From Dasyornis broadbenti (Eukaryota > Chordata > Aves > Passeriformes > Dasyornithidae), in NCBI GenBank assembly GCA_013397935.1, contig VZRN01001307.1:271972-335971 (forward strand): DNA of 64,000 bases, in the 5' to 3' direction. Each line of letters begins with the position of its first letter. Position 1 is the first letter of the stretch. Of this stretch, positions 34,626 through 45,149 are shown in pieces. Under the pieces are notes generated by a model. The model ran no database searches and had not been told where the DNA came from. It worked only from the letters and a program-made list of their open reading frames with translations. The position numbers and the translations under genes are program-made.

Positions 34626-37349
34626 AGACATACCCAAGACCACCTTCCCCCTCCATAACCCACCCTCCTCAAGGGGTCTGAGCTACCTGAGCTATTATTT
34701 AACCCCAGGACCTGACTGCATGCACCTGTCCCACCGTAGGTGACCGAGTTCCCGTGGGTCAGCGGCACAACTGATGTGTGCTCCCGTCACAACCTGGCAG
34801 CAGCACGCCCGATGGAACAGCATCCACCCAGGTAATCTGGATGGCACAGAAAGTGGTCAGTGCCCCTCTGTCCTCAAGGTTTGACTGAAATAACAGCTGA
34901 AGATCTCTGGGACTGCACGGAAATGTCAGGAGAGTTAAGCTGTTTCCCATCCATCTCTGGAGGAGCACAGATCTCCTCACCAGTGGGCAGGCATTCCCTA
35001 TTTTCATGGATGACGGGAGGCATAAAACACCCCAGCTCCAACCTGCACAGGGATATAAATGAGCACGAGGTCTGCCGGTGCTCCCTGCATCCCAGCACCT
35101 GTGTGCTGAAGACCACGGCCTCGATTTATCAACAGATATGAAGCTTTTCCTGCTCGAGACACCGCTTCCCACACTGGGCAACTCGTGGGGGACTGAAAAG
35201 CAGCTCAGTCTCCGTTGGGGAGGAGGTTAATTATAGCTCCATCATCCTACCACGGACACGCTGCAGCCGGGGGCTGGAGAGAAACCTCTTCCTTTCCCTT
35301 TGGATTGTAAAGATGAACACACTTAATCCCTCCTGTGCTATTTGCAGAGCCCTGCGAGCCCGAGAAGATTCATGGCTGGTTTTTCACAGTGCTGCTCTTC
35401 CTGCTAACGGTGCCCTTCCCACTAATATATGCCGGATGGGATTCGCATTAGTCAGGAAGGGGCACCATAAAATGGCACACGGAAGAGGAGAGGAGCCTGC
35501 AGGTAATAAAACACCTGGGGAGAAGCACTGCCACCAGAGAAACAAGCTTTGGTCCCCCCCAAAAAGGCTCTGAGCCACCTCACCACCAGCAGATGCTCTT
35601 CCTCTTGGCATATCAGGAATTTTGTATCCCCTTTTCAGTGCTCCAGGCCTAGGAGGCTGCAGGAGGTATGGGATGATGATACAGGTGGGAAGCATCGCCC
35701 AGGGGGTTCTCCCTCTCCATCCCTGCCCAGCCTTCCTGAACAAAAGCTGAGGGTGGAATAAAACTTCATTCTCCTCCTGTTAAATAGGTACCCCAAGCCC
35801 GTAGAGCAGGGAAAAGCCAACAGGAACAGGCAGAGGGTTGTGGGCACAGCTGGTTTGGATGCTGAAGGTGCAGGCTGTGACACGAGACTGTCCCCAGCAC
35901 TGCAGGGAATAGCCCAGACACCTGTGAGAGGAAGAAATTCCCTTCCCATGGCCAGATGGCAACAGCAACAAAAATAACATTCCCTCCCAAAAGAATGGGG
36001 AAAAAAGAGCAAGAGGAACCAGGAGCAACCTTTAAAAAGGTGCGTTGTTTCTTTCCGCTTTTTAAATGGCATCATATCAAAAACAGCCCATAAAAAATGA
36101 ATCTGAGTGTGTTTTGTAAATTATAGATTAGCCGGGAGCAATCCTTCACTACAAAGCTCGGTGCCAAGTTGCAATTCCAGCAGCGTTTCCGCGGAGCCCG
36201 CTGGGCAGGAGGTCACAGCAGTCGTAGCAGTGTGTTCTCTCTGTATTATTATTATTCTGATGCAGAAATAATACCAGTGCTCTCCACAGGGCCAGGGAGT
36301 AGGGAAAGAGAAGGTGGGTGGTGGCAAATGGAAAGGAGCAAGGATGGGGCTAAAATTGTTCTTTATTCCCTTTATCTTGCCCTGACTAACTGAAGGTACA
36401 TGTCATACACAGCTGGGTGGAAAAGAAATCTCTCCTCTACCTTCCCCCTTTGAGTACATCTCTGTATAATCTGAGAGATTCTTGCAAAATCAAGGTCTTA
36501 TGACTGAGTGGGAGGGAAACTACTGCTCTAAATACATAGTTTCGGGCTCTGAAGCTGAACAAATGTCTGTATCTCTGGGCTGCCAGCAATCCTGGGGATG
36601 GAGTACACGATGTGGTACCCGAGTGGAGCATCACTGACGTGATCTGCTGCATTTGGGGTTTTATTTCACTCCCCTCTGCAGGTATCAGACTGAAGAGGTT
36701 AATATTAAAGGCACTTCATGCCTTTAGAAAGAGGGTCTGACAAACAGCTAGATTCGGGGTTTCTGCTAATTTCTAGGGAGCTTTGATTTCTCCTCCTTTG
36801 TTTGGCAACTCTTTTTGAACACCGGTAGCAAAATTGGCCAATTACCATAATTGGGTCACCCCTAAAGGCTGTGATAGACACCCAGGGCAACCTACCAGAG
36901 AGAACCTGACTTATGGCTCATTATTAGCGAGAGCTTGACAGGTTATTTCAGAAGCAGGCAGCAAAGGCAGCAGAGCAAAGGCATCGGGGAAGAGCCGGGG
37001 CCGTGCAGCCGGCGGGGCCGGAGAGTCGGCTCAGCCACTGCCGATCCCGAGATGTCACCACGGGGTGGGTACAGGGTGCTCCGTGTGCGGCTGCAGCGGA
37101 GCTGGAGGTGCAGGTACGATCCCCTCTGTCCTGAGGCTGGGTGCTGCACCAGCACGTTCAGCTTGGCAAAGCGGTGGCTCGGAGGTGACACCAGGATCCC
37201 GAACACCAGAGAGCTCCGGCTCACCCAGATCTGTGCTTTATCTCCATTTTTGGAGGTTTTTTTAGCATTACGGGGTTTTGGGATGAGGAGGCTGACTGCC
37301 AGATCCTGGTCCTTGCCCGTCTCTGGCCTCAGTGCTCTGGAATCAAGAA
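34626..37349. other. Single-copy DNA, no gene seen
   Basis: Frames of 140 codons (34759-35181, minus) and 146 codons (35635-36075, minus) have no recognised domain. An ATT run lies at 36246-36256. The 36955-37330 part is GC- and CpG-richer than its surroundings (GCAGCCGGCGGGGCCGGAGA). I could not assign it to a gene. Confidence 0.4.
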
Positions 37350-37462
37350 GATCACAGAAACATAGAATATCCTGAGTTGGAAAGGACCCACAGGGATCAT
37401 TGAATCCAACTCCAGGCCCTACACTGGACAGTCCCAAGAATCCCACCATGAGCCTGGGAATC
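37350..37462 (-). mobile_element. CR1 3' tail, alternative subfamily, inverted
   Basis: GATCACAGAAACATAGAATA, TCCTGAGTTGGAAAGGACCC and ATCATTGAATCCAACTCCAG with CCCAAGAATCCCACCATGAG give a clear match to the AGAATATCCTGAGTTGGAAG type. It is cleaner than the relative at 25841. Confidence 0.9.
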
Positions 37463-38217
37463 GAGTCCTTGTCTTCACCTAATTGGGGCATGAGTGAATA
37501 CACTGACTTTGTAACCACAGCTCACAGGAGGAAAGAGGGGAAAAGCTGATTTCTTACTGAACTCCTACAAGACTCTTCCAAAAATCCCAAATCCTGATCT
37601 GCCTCTCCCACGCCGCAGCATTTTGCCCCACCAGCATCAAGCCTGGATGAATTTCCTTCTCGGGATCCCTTCCAAGGAAGGATCCTCCTTCTCCTCCTTC
37701 CTGCATCACCACTATTTAACACTCAGCAAATGCATCTTTATCCAAACCATGCGCAGCCAGACAGCTCCGCCGAGGAACATCTCCCTCTCCCCGAGCTGCT
37801 GAAGGGCTGTGGAATCAGGATGGAACAGATGTTTTAAGGACTTCATAAATCCGTGAAGATAAAAAAAAACCACCCACCCAGCACTTCCTAACAACCCCCC
37901 CGTGCTGACGGGCTGGCGCATCGGAAATAAATACAGCCGCCCACAGAAAGTCGGATAAATCTCTGCGTTACATTCCAGATATATTTTATATCTATTTGAA
38001 TCTGTGCATATATATATATAATATATATATATATGCATGCACGTATAAGAATACTCGTGTTTTTTAAAGACTTAAGTTGCTAAATTTAGACCATTATGAC
38101 TAAAAAAAACCTTCCTTCCTCTCCGCTATCTCTTCGTTTCTCCCATTAATCTGAGCAGCTCCCCCACTGCTCGTGTGTCCCTCCGTCCCCTCCCTCCCAC
38201 GGCTGTTGTGACTCCCC
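37463..38217. other. Single-copy DNA up to the assembly gap
   Basis: AT-rich after 37960, containing the TA palindrome listed next. It turns pyrimidine-rich (CTCCGTCCCCTCCCTCCCAC) just before the N gap. No gene is seen. Confidence 0.45.
38005..38037. repeat. (TA)n microsatellite forming a perfect palindrome
   Basis: The 33-bp block has 16-bp arms around a single central base, beginning TGCATATATATATATA and closing with the complement ending TATATGCA. It could extrude as a cruciform or hairpin. Confidence 0.9.
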
Positions 38218-38279
38218 NNNNNNNNNNNNNNNNNNNNNNNNNNNNNNNNNNNNNNNNNNNNNNNNNNNNNNNNNNNNNN
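38218..38279. other. Assembly gap (62 N)
   Basis: A run of N between a C/T-rich left edge and AT-leaning sequence on the right. Anything inside is unknown, and the stated gap size may not be the true size. Confidence 1.
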
Positions 38280-40542
38280 CTAACTCCTCACCAAACTCCA
38301 ATGAGTTTTTCTAATTAGAGTAATTAATTTTCTGCCCAAGTTAATAAGTCTGTCTGCAGCTCAGAAATAATTGGGCTTCCCAAACACCAATATTCCCTCC
38401 CTTTCCCCCTCTCTCTGCACAGTGAGTGACGAGAGGGCTCCTTAATAACTCAAACGCTCTGTTTTTCACCCGATGGTTTTGCGTTTCCAGTGTTATTTAG
38501 TTTTTCCATTAACACTCCAACACAAGCCTTCCCCAGCCTGGGGGACATGGGAGGGAAGTGTGTGCTGAGGGATGCTCTGGCATGCGAGGGATCCTTTCCA
38601 AGAGGCAATAAATCCCTTTGGGAATCAACAAACACCACTCCTCCCATGGTACCAACCACCAGGTTAACTTCCCCCACACCAGGCTTTGCTTTTTCCCCCT
38701 GCACATCATTCTGGAGTTGGGATTGATTTGGGTGCCTGGTGCTGTAAAAGGACATTTTGCCATGAGGAAAATCTCCATTCTAGCCCCCCCAGGTAAGGTT
38801 TTCCTGGAGATAAGACCCTACAACACATCCCAGGAGTGCCTGAGGAGCCTTTCAGCGCTCTGGGACAGATTTGCAGGTGTCCCTTCTGCTGCCCTTGGGG
38901 ACAACACGGTGACAGCCCAGAACACAAACCCTGCAACCCTCAGGCTCTCCAAAGCCTAAGCTGGCCTGAATTTCCATGCAGGCACCACGCTTCATGATGC
39001 TAAACCTGCAGAATGTATTTTCCTGGTGGGAAAGGATTCGACAGCGTCACAGGTGCTGGAGATCCCAGGTGGGGCTGGACCATGTGGGGTCAGCATCCCT
39101 CATCCTTGAGCCTGAGGCTGAAGTTCAGAGGTCAGACAGGACAACCCTCCAGATTTGGCAGCCAAAATTAAATACTAAAGCAGGTTCAGGGGGAAAAAAA
39201 AAAAATAAAAAAGCAGAATTATGACAGCACAGGAAAAAATCTCTCTGTTTTAAAAGCATTAATGGAGCAGGCAATTCAACAACCTTCACCCGAAAGCACC
39301 CAAACACTTCCACTTCATAAAAGAAAATGGTTCAGTGACAATGAAGTTCAACGTTTCAGCGAAGAGGGCCTGTCAGGTTTGGAGCAGAGTGAATCAGGCC
39401 ATCAGAGAAGGCAAATTCACATCAAGCCTGACTCATCGCCGAGGCAGAGAAGAGCAGAAGCTTTGCGTGGTTTTATCAACGCAAATCTGGACCGAGAGAT
39501 CCCGGCTCACCGGGGTGGGAGAGCTGGAGCGAGGATTTCACGTCCTGCCACCCTCAGGGAGTCTCCTCCAGGTTAAATTTTGGCTGGTTCCACCCAGAAG
39601 GTCAGAGCAGATTAGAGCAATGAGCTGTCCTGGCCTTAATTCCCTGAAACCAGCGTCCTGCCTCTCGCTCCCTCCGCTAATCAAATAAAAGAAAGAAGAT
39701 AAAATGCCAGCCACAAACGAGAGATTTGCAGCTGGGGGATCTAATTCCAGGAGGCTGCAGGCCATAAAAAGAAGGGATCCATTAGCATCCACTTACCTGC
39801 CATGATGAAGTGACCGCGATAAAGTGCACAGGATTAAATAAATTTAAGTGAATCCCCTGACGGCATTTTTATGGGATTGAAAGAGGTTTTATCCACTCGC
39901 AACCTCTATCCTCGGAGGGAACTGATTCAATAAAAACCAAACCCACTTCATCTAGCAGGAAGGGGAAAAAAAAAGACACAAAAACTCCGCAACGTTTACA
40001 GAGTCACTAAAGCAGTCAGGGAAAAAAATTAAATATAGGGCAAATCCCTGAGTGGGAGAAATGCGCAGAACTCTGCTGCTATAGCTCAGCTCCATCATTT
40101 TAACTTCCAACTTTTAATGCTCCTTCACTCCCTGGGGCAGGAACAGTCAGTCCCTGCTGCCAGGCACCTCGCAGCTCCCACAGCATTTGGAGTGAGGGAA
40201 TAAAAAGGGATTTCCCACCCTTTGCTCCATGTCTGGAGATTTCCTCCTCCATCCCCCCAGCTCAGCACCTTTGTTGCCCCTGGTACCCAACTCCAAAGCA
40301 GCCTGGATATCCAAAACTCCCTGCAATCCCCTCTCCCACAGCCAGGCCGGAAATAGGTCTCGCTCCCATCTGCCGATGAGGATGGGAATTAGCTCCTTCC
40401 CTGCTCCAATATTTTGTGCTGAGCTCTGCAAAGGGACGCTGCTGCTGCTGCCTGCAGATAACATCCTGCTGCTGCTCCCCGAGGATGGAGATGCCATTTG
40501 CCATCCAGCAGCCTCCATCTGCTGCCACAGCCTGAGCGCAGC
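38280..40542. other. Single-copy DNA with regulatory-like patch and possible splice donor
   Basis: Just after the gap, TTTTTCTAATTAGAGTAATT and AATTAATTTTCTGCCC form a homeodomain-rich patch (38300-38380). A run of A bases lies at 39194-39212. A strong minus-strand splice donor at 39791-39799 is listed separately. CTG triplets appear at 40439-40480 just before the minisatellite. Confidence 0.4.
39791..39803 (-). other. Possible minus-strand start codon plus splice donor
   Basis: On the minus strand the sequence reads ATGGCAG followed by GTAAGT, a full-consensus 5' splice site (CAG|GTAAGT) seven bases after the A of an ATG. The ATG has A at -3 and G at +4, a good Kozak context. A CCATAAAAATGCC TATA-like word lies about 70 bp upstream on the same strand. 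This could be a tiny first coding exon. Isolated perfect donors also occur by chance, and no acceptor partner can be named. Confidence 0.18.
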
Positions 40543-42232
40543 CCGAGCACCGAGCATCCCGAGCATTGAGCATCCCGAGCACCGAGCATCCTGAACATTG
40601 AGTATCCTGAACACTGAGTATCCTGGACACTGAGCATCCTGAGCACCGAGCATCCCGAGCACCGAGCATCCTGAACACTGAGTATCCTGAGCACCGAGCA
40701 TCCTGAACACCGAGCATCCTGAACACTGAGCATCCTGAACACCGAGCATCCTGAACACTGAGCATCCTGAACACCGAGCATCCTGAACACCGAGCATCCT
40801 GAACACCGAGCATCCTGAACACTGAGCATCCTGAGCACCGAGCATCCTGAACACCGAGCATCCTGAACACCGAGCATCCTGAACACCGAGCATCCTGAAC
40901 ACCGAGCATCCTGAACACCGAGCATCCTGAACACTGAGCATCCTGAACACTGAGAATCCCAAACACTGACATCCCAAACACTGCGTATCCTGAACACTGA
41001 GAATCCCAACCATGGGGCACCCTAAACACTGACATCCCAAACACCGAGCATCCCAAATACGGAACATCCTAAATACTGAGTATCCCAAACACCAAGCATC
41101 CCAAACACTGACATCCTGAACACTGAGTATCCTGAACACCAAGCATTCCAAACACTGAACATCCCGAACACTGAACATCCTAAATACTGAGTATCCCGAA
41201 CACCGAGCATCCCAAACACTGACATCCCGAACACTGAGCATCCTAAACACTGAGTATCCTGAACACTGAGAATCCCAAACACTGACATCCTGAACACTGA
41301 CATCCCAACCATGGAGCACCCTGAACACTGACATCCCACACACCGAGCATCCCAAATATGGAACATCCTAAATACTGAGAATCCCAAACACCAAGCATCC
41401 CAAACACTGACATCCTGAACACTGACATCCCAACCATGGAGCACCCTGAACACTGACATCCCACACACCGAGCATCCCAAATATGGAACATCCTAAATAC
41501 TGAGAATCCCAAACACCAAGCATCCCAAACACCGAGCATCCCAAACACTGACATCCCGAACACTGAGCATCCTAAACACTGAGTATCCTGAACACTGATA
41601 TCCCGAACACTGACATCCCGAACACCGAGCATCCTGAACACCAAGCATTCCAAACACTGAACATCCCAAACATGAAACATCCCAAACACGGAGCATCCCG
41701 AACACCGAGCATTCTAAACACTGAGAATCCTGAACACTGACATCCCGAACACTGACATCCCAATCATGGAGCATCCTGAACACTGAACATTCTGAATGCT
41801 GCGCATTCCAAATACTGAGCATCTCAAATGCCAAATACCAAGCATCCCAAACACTGAGTATCCCAAATGCTGAGTAGCCTGAACACTGAGCATCCTGAAT
41901 GCTGAACACCCTGAATGCCAATCATCCCAAACACTGAGCATCCCAAACTCCAAGCATCCTGAACACAGAGCATCATGAAAGATGAATACCCTGAATGCCA
42001 AGCATCCTAAACTTCAAGCACCCCTGACACTGTCATCCCAAACACCAAGCATCCTGAACACTGAGCGTCCCGAACACGGAGCATCCCAACTGATGAACAT
42101 CCCAAATACCGAGCAACCTGAACGTGGGGCATCCTGAACACAGTGCATCCCAAACACTGAGAATCCCAAACACGGAGAGTCCCAAATGTCAAGAATCCCA
42201 AATGCTGAGCACTCCAAGCCCCAAGCATCCCA
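40543..42232. repeat. 1.7-kb minisatellite, 16/15-bp units
   Basis: About 105 units of GAGCATCCTGAACACC and variants. From 40552 to 40951, 25 units follow at exactly 16 bp without an indel. To the right, 15-bp units (GACATCCCGAACACT) mix with 16-bp ones and divergence grows. The last base of the unit alternates C/T, giving CCGAG or CTGAG at unit junctions. A 125-bp segment is duplicated near 41281-41530. On the minus strand, frames of 402, 264, 206, 152, 148 and 142 codons overlap here because 16 is not a multiple of 3 and the unit lacks stops. They are not genes. Confidence 0.97.
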
Positions 42233-43960
42233 CGCCATCCCAGATCCCAATCTGGAGCCGAAATAACACTGCCTGGAGCCCCAAGCCTTTTGTCCCACGT
42301 GTCGCTGTGGACTCAGTTTCCCCTGGTGGAAGCAATGTGTGGCACAGAGGGCACCTCAGAATTTACTTCCAGCAGAGCAGCCTGGGATTCAATCTGGGGC
42401 TGTCAGCTCCTGAAAAACCCCACGGATTTCACCCAGACCAACCCTTCCCTGAAGAACAACGACACCACTCCAGGTCGTGGTATTTCCCCGTGAGACGCAC
42501 GTGAGCAGAAGGAGCAGATCCCAGTCGGACACCTCTGCTCTTCCAAACAGGAACATCTGGGGTCCTTCCCTCCCCAGCGCCGGAGCTGAAGGTCAGTGCA
42601 GCAGTGCTGTGCCCTGCCAGAGCCACACACCCCTCAAGCATCCCTGCATCCCTCTGCATCCTGCACCTCCAAGCCTGCTGAGGAGCATTTGGGATTGCAA
42701 TAAACCCCACTGCACCCCATTTATCTGCCCCTGGACCTCCCTCTAGATGGATTTCCCCCTGAGCTGGGCTTCCAGAGGGGTTTGGCTCCTCCTGCCCACA
42801 TCCATCACCCACCCATCCAGCCCTCCCAAATTTATCTGCCCCAAATACATCGTTTAAATCCATCTTTTAGGGCCTCTCCAGTGTCTCTTGAATTATCCAA
42901 GGGGTTCAGAGCGATGGGGCTGGGGAAGGAAAGCCTCCGGTCTTTAGAACACACTCCAAAAGCCCACGATGAAAAATAATCCATAAATCTGGCCCCAAAC
43001 AACCAATGGTGTCAATTCCTATCAGAGGAAGGAGAGTAAGGATTAGAAGCTCCTGGGAACAAAGCCATTTTCCTCTGATGCACACAAGGGGAGGGGGGGG
43101 TAAGCCATGTTAATTACTGATCAAAAAAAATTACTTGCATTTGCCAGGACTCTTTTTTTATTATTATTATTTTCGAAATTACTTTTGTAGAATGACTTAA
43201 ACTTATTAATATATTTATAAGGAAAGAGAACACCCATAAATGCTTGGAATACTGAGCCAACGAATTAATTAACATCAAATTACTCGTGGTTATTCCAGCT
43301 TTATACTAAACATTGCTCCCCTATTATGTGGAGGATGGACAAAAATCTCTTGCAGCTGTTAATTATTTCAATTATTAATTTTACTTAATAATTCATATCC
43401 CTTTCCCGGCCCCCTGGAGTATGTTACAGTATCTACATTTCTTCCTCTCCGTCTCCATTTCTCCCTAACTCCACTTTCAGCGTGACAATCCATCACTCCA
43501 CAAGGTTACTGGCTTCAGGGCAGAGGGGATTTTTTTATTAATATTATTATTATTATTGGTTTATTTTATTTTTTATAATCGACAGTCATTTCCTCTGAGA
43601 AATATCCCCAGTAAATACCTGCTCTAGAGAAACGATAATAAATCCTTAAAGGTGAACTTAGCTGCTTTTCCCCCTCATGTGCTGCCTTTAAAGAATAAAA
43701 AAGTAATACGTCTTAAAAAAAAACTAAACCCACCCTCTGAGAGCCCAAATCCTTACTAGGACATACATGGAGAGTGAATTACGGATAAATCCACTTGAAA
43801 GTCAAGCAGGGAGGATTTTTTTAAGCACCTTTTAGGTCTGGATTAAGGTTCTCAGCATCGCCCAAGGCTGTGCTGAGTCCATGGAACCTTCCCAAGGCTT
43901 CTTCCCAAGCAGAGGAAGGGAAACTGAGGCACGAGGAAAGGAAATTTATTCCTGAACTCA
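42233..43960. other. Single-copy DNA with AT-rich tract
   Basis: Between 42233 and 43080 the DNA is ordinary and gene-free. A possible worn MIR-like block (GGACTCAGTTTCCCCTGG) lies at about 42310. From 43100 to 43750 it becomes strongly AT-rich with ATT runs. Just before the next CR1, GGGAAACTGAGGCACGAGGA at about 43920 again recalls MIR but is too short to call. Confidence 0.4.
43100..43750. promoter_or_regulatory. AT-rich, homeodomain-motif-dense tract (candidate regulatory DNA)
   Basis: Contains TTAATTACTGATC, GAATTAATTAACATC, TTAATTATTTCAATTATTAA and CTTATTAATATATTTATAAG, with ATT microsatellite stretches at 43151-43172 and 43530-43580. No transposon is recognised. The motif density fits an enhancer-type conserved element or a matrix-attachment-like AT tract. 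The sequence alone cannot decide. Confidence 0.25.
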
Positions 43961-44128
43961 GGTTACCCAAAGAAATTGTGGCTGCCCCTGGATCCCTGGC
44001 AGTGTCCAAGGCGAGGCTGGGCAGGGCTTGAAGCAACCTGGGACAGTGGAAGGTGTCCCTGCCATGGCAGGGGTGGGATGGGATGAGCTTTAAGGTGCCC
44101 CCCAACCCAAACCATTCTTGAATTTATG
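43961..44128 (+). mobile_element. CR1 LINE fragment, 3' end
   Basis: GGTTACCCAAAGAAATTGTG, GCAGTGTCCAAGGCGAGGC, GATGAGCTTTAAGGTGCCCC and CAACCCAAACCATTCTTGAA with TTTATGA. About 168 bp remain. It is followed 300 bp later by a second copy in the same orientation. Confidence 0.93.
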
Positions 44129-44423
44129 AGTCTATCAGCACTGAAAAACACTCCAGAGAAGAACTGAACTATTTGGCAAACAAGACCCTGATCCAGTGTC
44201 CAAGTCCTCTAAATCCTTCCACCTCTCCCATCCCTGGGCATTCCAAAAGGAGCTATTTGCAAGTTCTGTATTTTACAGCTGACGATGCAGGGAGTGATGT
44301 GCAGAGATTGGTTTTTCTTTCCAAGCTCTGAAAGATGGAGAGGAAAAGGATCAGAGGGGAAGGGAGAGGATTTGTGGATTTGGAGGAGGGAGCTGAGGAG
44401 AGGACAAGGTGGATGCTGGGACA

Positions 44424-44595
44424 AATCATCCAGAGAGATTGTGGACTCCCCACCCCTGGAAGTGCCCAAGGCCAGGCTGGACAGGGCTTGGAGCACCCTG
44501 GGACAGTGGGAGGTGTCCCAGCCCATGGCAGGGGGTGGGACTGGATGGAGCTTTAAGGTCCCTTCCAACCCAAACTCTTCTGGAATTCTGTGATT
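44424..44595 (+). mobile_element. CR1 LINE fragment, 3' end
   Basis: AATCATCCAGAGAGATTGTG, GGAAGTGCCCAAGGCCAGG, GATGGAGCTTTAAGGTCCCT and CAACCCAAACTCTTCTGGAA with TTCTGTGA. It differs from the neighbour at 43961 at many positions, so the two are separate insertions rather than a local duplication. Confidence 0.93.
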
Positions 44596-44702
44596 CCCAC
44601 CCCTTCCCATCCCACGTTCTCACTGCTGGTCTGAAGGGATCCCTTTTCCCCAGGCATTCCTCATTAGGTGAATACAGCCCTTAAAATACAAAAGGATTAG
44701 AA

Positions 44703-44703
<1 letters not shown>

Positions 44704-44760
<57 letters not shown>

Positions 44761-44789
44761 NNNAAAAAAAAGAAAAGAAAAAAAAAAAA
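44704..44789. repeat. Poly(A) tract interrupted by 3 N
   Basis: Fifty-seven A bases, NNN at 44761-44763, then A-rich sequence with two G interruptions. The Ns probably mark an unresolved homopolymer length. No gene-like sequence ends at the left edge, so it is not clearly a processed pseudogene tail. Confidence 0.95.
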
Positions 44790-45119
44790 GATGCAGTTGC
44801 AGCCTTTTCCTATTTTTCCCCTCTTTTCTCCCTGTTTTTAAGCCCTCAGCCGCTGCCTTTTGGAGCTTTTGTGCTTAACCACCCTGAATAGAGACCGACT
44901 TCAAAGTGAAAGGGAAAGTTGGGATTACAGCAGGACTCCCTGTCAGCCAGAGCATCAGGAAAACTGCCTGGGCTTTGGAAGCAGGTGAGAAAATATTGCC
45001 TGGAGAAAGGTGTGAAGCTCCTGAAAAACACCCTGCCACCCTCAAAGGGAAAAGCTCAGAAAAAAACGGGGATGGAGGGGGGAATTGAATTTTTAAAAAA
45101 TGTATATATTCACATTCCC

Positions 45120-45149
45120 ATATATATATATATATATTTTTTTTTTTTT
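45120..45149. repeat. (TA)n followed by poly(T)
   Basis: About eight TA units pass directly into about thirteen T bases. It is a compound microsatellite. Confidence 0.9.

Noticed and set aside
40147..41355. 402-codon minus-strand open frame, Cys/Phe/Met-rich
   Set aside because: It is almost wholly the 16-bp minisatellite read in rotating frames. Overlapping frames of 264 and 206 codons exist in the same array, which a real gene would not show.
40543..42232. CRISPR array
   Set aside because: Units are contiguous 15/16-mers without unique spacers, in vertebrate DNA. It is a minisatellite.
42300..42330. MIR-like word GGACTCAGTTTCCCC
   Set aside because: Too short, and the flanks do not continue the MIR pattern.
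43915..43945. MIR-like word GGGAAACTGAGGCACGAGG
   Set aside because: A suggestive core, but nothing before or after it fits, and a CR1 begins 16 bp later.
44650..44800. Processed pseudogene tail
   Set aside because: No mRNA-like sequence or polyadenylation signal precedes the poly(A) run, and CR1-driven retrocopies are rare in birds.
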